Below are positions 7,201-12,293 of a DNA stretch of 12,293 nt, in pieces. Position numbers and translations under genes: made by a program. The DNA comes from Phoronis ovalis (taxonomy: Eukaryota; Phoronida; Phoronidae), in assembly GCA_028565635.1 (NCBI GenBank), contig JAOXYB010046336.1, positions 1 through 12,293 on the forward strand, written 5' to 3'. The notes below the pieces were generated by a model, which saw only the letters and a program-made list of their open reading frames with translations, was not told the DNA's origin and did not search any database. Each line of letters begins with the position of its first letter. Positions within the stretch are counted from its first letter, which is position 1.

Positions 7201-10200
7201 GTTCACTAATATCCTTAATGTCCAACAAAACCAACAGGTATTTCGCATTCACAAACTTACATACTAAATCATGGTCTGTGTTCCCAACATACAAATCATA
7301 TTATAAAATGAAATCACACAATTCTGTGTGTCACAGTGACTGAGACAATTATGACTTTGCCCACTACTTTTTATTCACCTAGAATCTGTCACAGTACCTG
7401 TTGGTCACAAAAAGCATTACTATCCATATCCTCCACCACTTCATGATTATCTGATTCATAAGTAATTCTTTCGTCCATTTCCTTAGCCAGTTTTCTTCGT
7501 TCCTCAAGATTAGTTGGAATTTCATCTCTTGATACTGGTAGATCTTCAAAGTCATTACTCGGAGGTGCTTTCTGGGAACTGCAGGTAGATCAACATATGT
7601 AAAAAGTTTAGAAAATAAGAAAATGGTATTTTTCTGCAATCTACATAGCTTAGGTCATGTTAAGATCAAGAGTAATTTTTTTTGCTGAAATCAGTCTTTA
7701 TATATAGTTAAACCATGTGTGTTACACGTATATATAAGTGTACCACGTTAAGAAAAAAATAACCAGATCTATAGATAGTTCCGTATTATCAGTTCAATAT
7801 AATACAGGATATAATATTACAAAATTCTTCTATTTTGAACAATAAGTAATTTTTTATAAAACAATTTAATATTTTTGTAACATACTTTGAAGATTTCTTT
7901 ATATCTCTGCTTTTTGAGTTAACAAAACACTTGTATCCTATGAAGCGTCCTCTTTGAGATAAGCGCGAAACATTATTAATATCAAGAGGAACTAATCTTG
8001 GAAGAACTTTCTCATTGTACTTGGATGTTGTCAAATTTTGCATCATATCACTCAGCCTGCAAAGAACCACATTGTGATTAATAATATAGACAGTCTCATA
8101 TTTCAGTACCACTTTCACAAATTCGATTAAGTAAAAGGATTACTGGATGTTTATGTGTATAGGAATGATATAATTCAGCATAGCATAAACTTGAAGCCTG
8201 TGATACATCGTGCAACAAGACCAGTTTTACATGCCTGTTCTTTTAAATTTGGAAATAAACAATGAACTTATTACTTTGGTACACTAAAGTCATCTGTATA
8301 ATTTAATAAAAAAATTAATCCCAGCAAATTATTAGCATCGGTTAACAATAGTTAACCAAAGCTTCAATCCAGTAATGTAACCGCCCACAACAACACTTTG
8401 GTTTGAATCTAAATGTGCTATTTCACTAACTGAAATGTTGAAATATTAAACATGGACATGTGATTTCAAATTCATGGCAATACAAGTAGCAGAACTCGAC
8501 TTGAGATTTCAACTGATTCATATTATGGTACCATTCTCACATTACCGCACTCCCTCTATTTATTTTCTGTAAAGAATCTCATTGAACAGCTTACCCTGAG
8601 TTCCATCGGTAACATGACACAGGTTTGACTGGACAGAATTTTATGCTTTCTTTCTTCATGTAAGGATGATAGCGATCATGTTTGCTTGTTGATTGTTTGT
8701 TTTTAGCCACCTTTCCAGGCTGTACATCTTCTTTGTTTCCAGTAACACTGTCTGTCTTCAATTTTTTGCAGTATTCACTTAAATCTTCAGCAATGTTGTC
8801 AGCAAACACATCAGTAGTTTCATTATTGTCAATTTGTTCATCATAAGTCATTACTTTAAAAGCATTAGCTTGTTTTTCTGAAGAGATGCTTTTACCTTCA
8901 TCAACATTCTGATAGTCACAAGCAGCCACCAGAGTTTTCTCATGACTGTTTTCATCTTGTGTGACTTTTGTTGCAACTACAGTTTTGAGATGCTTTTGAT
9001 CATAATTAGTGACACTAACCTCCATTTTATTATTGTTTTGCCTACCATCTGCTTTTTCATCTATCGCCCCACTAAGAACATCATTCATATTTAACACATC
9101 TGAGCAAACAATTTCAGAATGCTTTTCAGTACTAAGCATAACACAAGTGATCTCATTATTTCCTTCAGTTTTACTTCCAATGTCATTATCTTCTGTAAGG
9201 GGAAAAGGTTTGGATTGTATTGCAGAAGTAACATCATCCAAATCATTATTTTTGCTCTCTTTTGTCTCACAAACCATTGTGTTACCAGCCTCTTGATCAT
9301 AACAACTGCATAAAGGAGATGCTTCAGTCTCATCAACTGCCATTTCAGTAGAATTTGATTCTAAATTTGCATTTTCCCTTTTACAGGTTTGCTTGCTTAG
9401 GTTTTCAAAAATGTCTTCCATATCATCAGCAACTTCCTCAGTTTTTGCTTCATGACACAAAACACTTGTCTCCGATTCAACAGACACCTGTCCATAAGCC
9501 ATTGTAAATTCAGCATCTTGGTCTTTTTCAACTAATGCTCCATTTAGTACCTCATTTAATAAAAGAGTTGATTCTTTGCTATGCTGCTCCACTGCAAGGT
9601 TAGACTCTTCAGCAATCTGCAAGATATAGAAGAATATGTATGTAAGCTACCTCCTATGTAATCCACATGCTGAAAATAGTTACTGAATGCATATTAATAT
9701 GTCCCTTTTTCTCTTTCTTTTTGTTTTTGCCCCTTTACAGCTACATGAACATTTCTAGTTGAAAGTGGCTTTAATTTCGCACAAAGTGAGAGAAATCACA
9801 ATTTGAAATTGTTATTTTTTATGCACTTCTAGGATACCACTCAGTGATGACGGACAATTGGCTGTTCTTTAGGTATAATTTTGACTTATTAGATGAAATA
9901 GTTTTAAAACAGAAAATTAAAACTTTGGAGAAAAAGAGTTTCTAAAGAGTCCAATATTTAAAAAATCCAAATGATAATAAAAGATATCTGATTTACCTCA
10001 TCTGGATTTGTATCCATCTCAGTTTTCTTGCAAGATTGGTACTCTAAGACGCTGTTGTTGAAACTGCCATTGGCTAGACTAGCACCTGGATTGGCAAAAT
10101 GGACAACAGCACAACAGATAGAGTTAAGTAGTATTTCTTCTTCTGTTTCAATGTCTTCACACTCGTACTGCCTAGAATAACATAATGCAACACAGATGCA

Positions 10201-12075
10201 TATCCCCCAGTTCGATATATTGCGATTGAAATAAAATACGCAACAAATCTTTGGAAATATGAAAGAAGGCATCTTTATGATTATACTCTACCTGTGACAA
10301 ATTTCCAACACACAATCAAATAAATCAGCAGGATTCCCCACACACTCATCAGTGGTTGGAATAAAAGTAATCTTCACATCATCCAATTCAGCTCCTATTT
10401 CTATTATATTATTTTCAAAAATTGGTACTCCTGCTGAATCGAGGTCACAGTCTTCGAAGTCATCCACAAAGAAGTTGTACCTTATGGGATTTACAAACAA
10501 CAAAATAAAACTGAGTTACTGCACTTAAATGGTACAGATTTAGCTCTCACTGAAACTCTAAGCTTTTATGTACTGAATAGTTTATTGGTTAAAATTCTAA
10601 AATTGCAATTTATAAGTTACGATATATTTTTAAAATCACGACTTGAGGGCAAGGAAAGATCCTAGAGTCAGAACTTGATTTTAGACACAACTCAGCAGAA
10701 GACCTAGGCTTTCTACTTGAAGTTTGTGCAAAATAATAATTCTGGTTTAAGTTACAAAATCTTTTTGTAGCCATAATGTGCTTTAATCCTTTACAAATTG
10801 ATGTTAATTTAATGCTTACCGGCCGCTTATTTTTGTCAGAAACCATAGCAGTTTCTGTCTTCTGACTATTGCTGATATTTTAGGAGAAACTATCTTATCA
10901 AACTTTTCAATTTCCTGCGTGTTATGCAAATAAGTTTGTTCAGAATCAAATTTAGCAGTTGAGTGCCTTCTGAAATCATTTACAAGAGTAAATGGAGGTT
11001 GTTGTCTTGCATCATCAACAGCTTCTATGTTCTGAATAGAGTTCTGTTCATCATTCATGTCTTCTTCCTCATCAACAAAAACATCTATGGCACAACTTTC
11101 AGCTGCAGTTGTTGTTGCTGAATCTTTGTGAACAGTGGAAAATGTAGCATCCATACCATTGGGATTACGTTGTTTATCCCATTCTACTGTAGTATTGCTT
11201 GCAGCCTCTCTTTCACTGTACACATATGGCAGATGATTTGTTCCTTCATCGAACACTTTCTGCTCCCATTTATAGACATTAGCTGGCGATATATTCAAAA
11301 CAGTAGCAGCCATAGCAACAGTATCCAGTTCCCTATCTGGACTGGCACCACAGTGGTGAAATATATCACTGTCACTAGTAAGGGTTTTTCTAGGTTGACA
11401 AGGACTGGCGCCTGCCGCAAGATCTGTAACCTGCTGGCTTGCTGCGATATGTTGAAAAGTACCATCATCTTTGCTTAGTTCATTCAGTTTGCTTACGACT
11501 GTATTATCCACACTATCAGTACAATAACATGACACACCTGCCTCTGGAGAATGCTGGATATATGGCATAGTAACTTGTCTACCAGGACTTGCAGAGCTTT
11601 CATCAATGGTTAATGACTCTGCATCTTTGTCGTCCATTGTTGCCAAACCACATGATTTGCCCAGAAATTGTTTTTGTCTTTTGGGGATGCGAAATGAGGA
11701 CAGGCTTTCCTGTCTGATAATGGAAAGATCTGTTATCTCTGTAAATAAAATGTTATATCATATTTACTTGATAAATTCACCATAAACAGAAGCTGCATGG
11801 TCAAAAACCAGACCATAGATTGTAAGTATTTACACTTGTTTGATTAAGAAAGAAATGTGTGAAGATGAGAACAAAACCTTGATTTGTCGTGGACTTTATG
11901 TAAGTTTTATCAATTTTCATTGAGCACAACTAGTGTAACAATGTAGTAAATATAACTTGTGTAACTTTCTTGTGGAATTATCAATAAATACTTACCCTTA
12001 TTTTTATCCTTGTTTAAGTCCGACCACGATTTGATCTTAGCCTTTATTTTAGATTCTGTTTGCTTTTCTCCGATT
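2437..12075 (-). CDS. Unrecognised large multi-exon protein gene, 5' partial (ten exons joined)
   Basis: The CDS joins 12075-11996, 11738-10820, 10480-10292, 10171-9997, 9616-8595, 8056-7886, 7578-7398, 6972-6882, 5387-4423 and 4230-2437. The coding total is 5587 bases: one base closing a codon begun upstream, 1861 residues and a TAG stop. All nine introns are GT-AG and every split codon closes without a stop, which is strong evidence for one gene. The start codon is missing because no convincing exon is seen from 12076 to the right edge. Composition is uneven: an acidic Ser/Thr/Asn-rich first half, short ordered-looking segments, a predicted helical region near residues 1110-1230, then a Lys-rich, Tyr-rich and Ser/Pro-rich tail. 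No signal peptide, membrane segment, zinc-binding cluster or known catalytic motif was seen. I do not recognise the family. A nuclear or granule scaffold is a guess from composition only. Confidence 0.85.
4423..5387 (-). CDS. Coding exon 9 (965 nt): predicted helical region
   Basis: The donor is GTAAGG from 4422. The start is set by phase: the acceptor ATCCAG (AG at 5389-5388) leaves CA, which joins the preceding G as Ala and keeps the frame open. A stronger-looking TTGCAG lies 14 bases upstream but would give a stop after seven codons. The exon covers residues 943-1264. The first ~150 residues are polar and probably disordered. From about residue 1110 the sequence alternates hydrophobic and charged residues over ~120 positions (FALLEQNLVEFTANMPDTIK, KLEQLVQFLKEKANIDKYVT), which suggests a folded all-helical domain of unknown type. 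The exon ends on a whole Gln codon. Confidence 0.83.
5697..5736. repeat. Perfect 9-bp inverted repeat
   Basis: GATACCTGA (5697-5705) and TCAGGTATC (5728-5736) are exact reverse complements with a 22-base spacer. They lie in the large intron, 88 bases left of the tandem duplication. No known function. Confidence 0.6.
5824..5981. repeat. Two-copy tandem repeat, 79-bp unit
   Basis: TAAATTTT occurs at 5825 and 5904, and ATGTCAA(G/A)TGCAGC(A/G)TTT at 5843 and 5922, both 79 bases apart. Each unit carries a small hairpin, TGGTAT-ACA-ATACCA in the first and TGGTAT-AAA-ATACCA in the second. The stems are intact while the loops differ. Confidence 0.75.
6808..6823. repeat. (TA)n microsatellite
   Basis: A run of eight TA dinucleotides or close to it, in the intron just downstream of exon 8. 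An ordinary simple repeat, likely polymorphic. Confidence 0.8.
6882..6972 (-). CDS. Coding exon 8 (91 nt): Pro-rich linker
   Basis: The acceptor is TCTATTTTAG before 6972 and the donor is GTTAGT from 6881. It encodes residues 913-942 in phase 0 and leaves a single G. The peptide is Pro-rich and then charged (ETFSPNAPLPVPTMQAKIMS followed by VERMKQPTEP), so it is probably a flexible linker. The remaining G fits only the inner of two acceptors of the next exon. The outer one would lead to an early stop. Confidence 0.8.
6973..7397 (-). other. Intron between exons 7 and 8 (425 bp)
   Basis: The intron runs from GTACTG to TTTTAG. Nothing beyond AT-rich intronic sequence is seen. Open frames on both strands here are short and do not fit the exon phases. 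Confidence 0.8.
7398..7578 (-). CDS. Coding exon 7 (181 nt): acidic segment with a charged helix
   Basis: The acceptor is CTACCTGCAG before 7578 and the donor is GTACTG from 7397. The first base closes Asn (AA+T) and the exon ends on a whole Gln codon. A second AG ten bases further in (TTCCCAG) would break the frame, so the first one is used here. Residues 853-912 contain DFEDLPVSRDEIPTNLEERR then KLAKEMDERI, a strongly charged stretch likely to form a helix, followed by an acidic end (DNHEVVEDMD). The family is not recognised. Confidence 0.83.
7579..7885 (-). other. Intron between exons 6 and 7 (307 bp)
   Basis: The intron runs from GTATGT to CCTGCAG. It contains TATATA-rich patches around 7700-7740 and no coding signal. 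Confidence 0.8.
7886..8056 (-). CDS. Coding exon 6 (171 nt): basic segment
   Basis: The acceptor is TTCTTTGCAG before 8056 and the donor is GTATGT from 7885. The first base closes Gly (GG+G) and the last two bases (AA) carry over to Asn. Residues 795-852 include LSDMMQNLTTSKYNEKVLPR, then LVPLDINNVSRLSQRGRFIG. The exon is basic and reads as ordered, unlike the acidic exon before it. It ends in a Lys/Ser-rich run (SRDIKKSSK) that could contribute to nuclear localisation, but this is inferred from composition only. Confidence 0.83.
8057..8594 (-). other. Intron between exons 5 and 6 (538 bp)
   Basis: The intron runs from GTAAGC to TGCAG. It holds a perfect 7-bp inverted repeat (GGTTAAC-AATA-GTTAACC, 8340-8357) and no coding signal. 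Confidence 0.8.
8595..9616 (-). CDS. Coding exon 5 (1022 nt): acidic domain with internal repeats
   Basis: The acceptor is TATATCTTGCAG before 9616 and the donor is GTAAGC from 8594. It encodes residues 455-794 in one open stretch and leaves GG. The sequence is rich in Glu, Asp, Ser, Thr and Asn and is probably disordered. Degenerate repeats are visible: LNEVLNGALVEKDQ against MNDVLSGAIDEKAD, and YDQEAGNTMVCETK against YDQKHLKTVVATKV. An identical ten-base stretch lies 297 bases (99 codons) apart at 8996-9005 and 9293-9302, inside the second pair. The last ~30 residues turn basic (KNKQSTSKHDRYHPYMKKES) and read more like a conserved motif. The function is unknown. Confidence 0.87.
9617..9996 (-). 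other. Intron between exons 4 and 5 (380 bp)
   Basis: The intron runs from GTAAAT to CTTGCAG. A purine-rich minus-strand stretch lies around 9707-9735. Nothing else is seen. Confidence 0.8.
9997..10171 (-). CDS. Coding exon 4 (175 nt)
   Basis: The acceptor is TTATTCTAG before 10171 and the donor is GTAAAT from 9996. The first base closes Arg (AG+G) and the exon ends on a whole codon (Glu). Residues 397-454 begin QYECEDIETEEEILLNSICC and continue AVVHFANPGASLANGSFNNS. The first half looks helical with a mix of acidic and hydrophobic residues, and the second half loosens into a polar linker. With exon 3 it forms the most ordered-looking part of the first half. The family is not recognised. Confidence 0.85.
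10292..10480 (-). CDS. Coding exon 3 (189 nt): ordered-looking segment
   Basis: The acceptor is CCCATAAG before 10480 and the donor is GTAGAG from 10291. The first base completes Arg (CG+G) and the last two (AG) carry over. Residues 333-396 alternate hydrophobic and acidic positions (RYNFFVDDFEDCDLDSAGVP, then IFENNIIEIGAELDDVKITF). Together with the end of exon 2 and with exon 4 this looks like a small folded alpha/beta unit, quite unlike the surrounding low-complexity protein. I could not match it to a named domain. It is a good query for a profile search. Confidence 0.85.
10481..10819 (-). other. Intron between exons 2 and 3 (339 bp)
   Basis: The intron runs from GTAAGC to CATAAG, with a T-rich tract (TTTTATTTTGTTGTTTG) before the acceptor. 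The open frame at 10610-10846 is an extension of the exon-2 end in another frame and is not coding. Confidence 0.8.
10820..11738 (-). CDS. Coding exon 2 (919 nt): acidic Ser/Thr-rich segment
   Basis: The acceptor is TTTACAG before 11738 and the donor is GTAAGC from 10819. It encodes residues 27-332 and leaves CG, which the next exon completes as Arg. An ATG at 11646 lies in frame, but the frame is open back to the acceptor (FRIPKRQKQFLGKSCGL precedes it) and fits the 80-nt exon upstream, so I do not take it as the start. Most of the exon looks disordered, with an acidic run VFVDEEEDMNDEQ (plus-strand ~11050-11085). Two parts look ordered: a helix-turn-helix-like stretch at 11250-11330 (MAATVLNISPANVYKWEQK), and the end, IEKFDKIVSPKISAIVRRQK followed by LLWFLTKISG, which leads into the next exon. 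No function is assigned. Confidence 0.85.
11996..12075 (-). CDS. Coding exon 1 of the window (80 nt)
   Basis: The acceptor is AAATTTCAG just before 12075 and the donor is GTAAGT from 11995. The exon starts with one base closing a codon, encodes residues 1-26 and leaves one base, which closes as Glu with the next exon. The peptide runs IGEKQTESKIKAKIKSW then SDLNKDKNK: short, Lys-rich and probably helical. It is placed in the gene because its phase fits the next exon exactly and its splice sites are good. Its small size makes it the least certain exon. The preceding exon must end with two bases of a codon and lies outside the window. Confidence 0.7.
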
Positions 12076-12293
12076 CTGAAATTTATATTAAGATACTTCT
12101 AAAAATTAAAATGTTGTTTACAATAAGCAATGCTTGTTATAGCAGGGTGTTTACAGCTAAGCAGAACCCTCATCACTGTTTAAATAAAAATTTGTGAAAA
12201 ATCTGCATTACATTTCTTTCACTCAAAAGAGATGTTTTCTAAAACTTTAACATTCAAGCTATGTCATAATGGTATTTTCAAACTATTGTGTAA

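Noticed and set aside
9091-9336. Second minus-strand frame inside exon 5
   Set aside because: It is a different frame of the accepted coding exon, with no splice support.
11646-11646. ATG as the gene's start codon
   Set aside because: The frame stays open upstream to a good acceptor and joins the 80-nt exon in phase, so the start probably lies outside the window. A start here cannot be excluded if the upstream exon is non-coding.
11798-11817. ATGGTC/GACCAT inverted repeat in the first intron
   Set aside because: A six-base stem with an eight-base loop is within chance expectation for this length of sequence.
12076-12293. An additional upstream exon at the right edge
   Set aside because: No donor leaving two bases with an open frame before it was found. 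Stops occur in all minus-strand frames. It is probably intron.
1-12293. Bacterial or phage defence-type system, CRISPR array, tRNA or rRNA
   Set aside because: No operon structure, ribosome-binding sites, spacer-repeat pattern or RNA-gene boxes. Clear spliceosomal introns indicate a eukaryotic gene.

Overview
This window looks like animal nuclear DNA, most likely from a mollusc and perhaps a bivalve. It is AT-rich. A single gene on the minus strand is split by nine introns, all GT-AG. The non-coding parts hold degenerate tandem repeats and a mobile-element-like tract whose style resembles bivalve repeats. The taxonomic call is an inference from repeat style and gene structure. There is no bacterial gene organisation.

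Minus strand, read from right to left: ten coding exons can be chained without a frame conflict, at 12075-11996, 11738-10820, 10480-10292, 10171-9997, 9616-8595, 8056-7886, 7578-7398, 6972-6882, 5387-4423 and 4230-2437. Every split codon closes correctly. The joined frame gives 1861 residues after the first partial codon and ends at TAG (2439-2437). The start codon and first exon(s) lie beyond the right edge. I do not recognise the protein. It has an acidic, Ser/Thr/Asn-rich first half with internal repeats, a short ordered-looking segment from two small exons, a predicted helical region near residues 1110-1230, and a disordered tail. The tail has a Lys-rich block, a Tyr-rich stretch (20 Tyr in 73 residues) and Ser-Pro-Leu repeats. 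The make-up suggests a large nuclear or condensate-type scaffold, but that is inference only. Residue numbers below count from the first complete codon in the window (Ile, 12074-12072).

Bases 1-2436 lie downstream of the stop codon and may be partly 3' UTR. They contain candidate minus-strand poly(A) signals (123-132, 207-212) and a repeat tract (about 863-2280) with three nearly complete or rearranged copies of a ~325 bp monomer plus two truncated copies. The tract ends in CG-rich triplets, a hairpin and a short A run. It looks like a non-autonomous mobile element in the plus orientation, opposite to the gene.

Introns hold little beyond short inverted repeats, a 79 bp tandem duplication (5824-5981) and a (TA)n tract. 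I found no RNA genes, CRISPR array or plus-strand gene. The items most worth checking are the unrecognised gene, a 14-nt frame-shifting double acceptor at the 5388/5402 junction, and the tandem-repeat element with its invariant 20-bp everted half-site motif.
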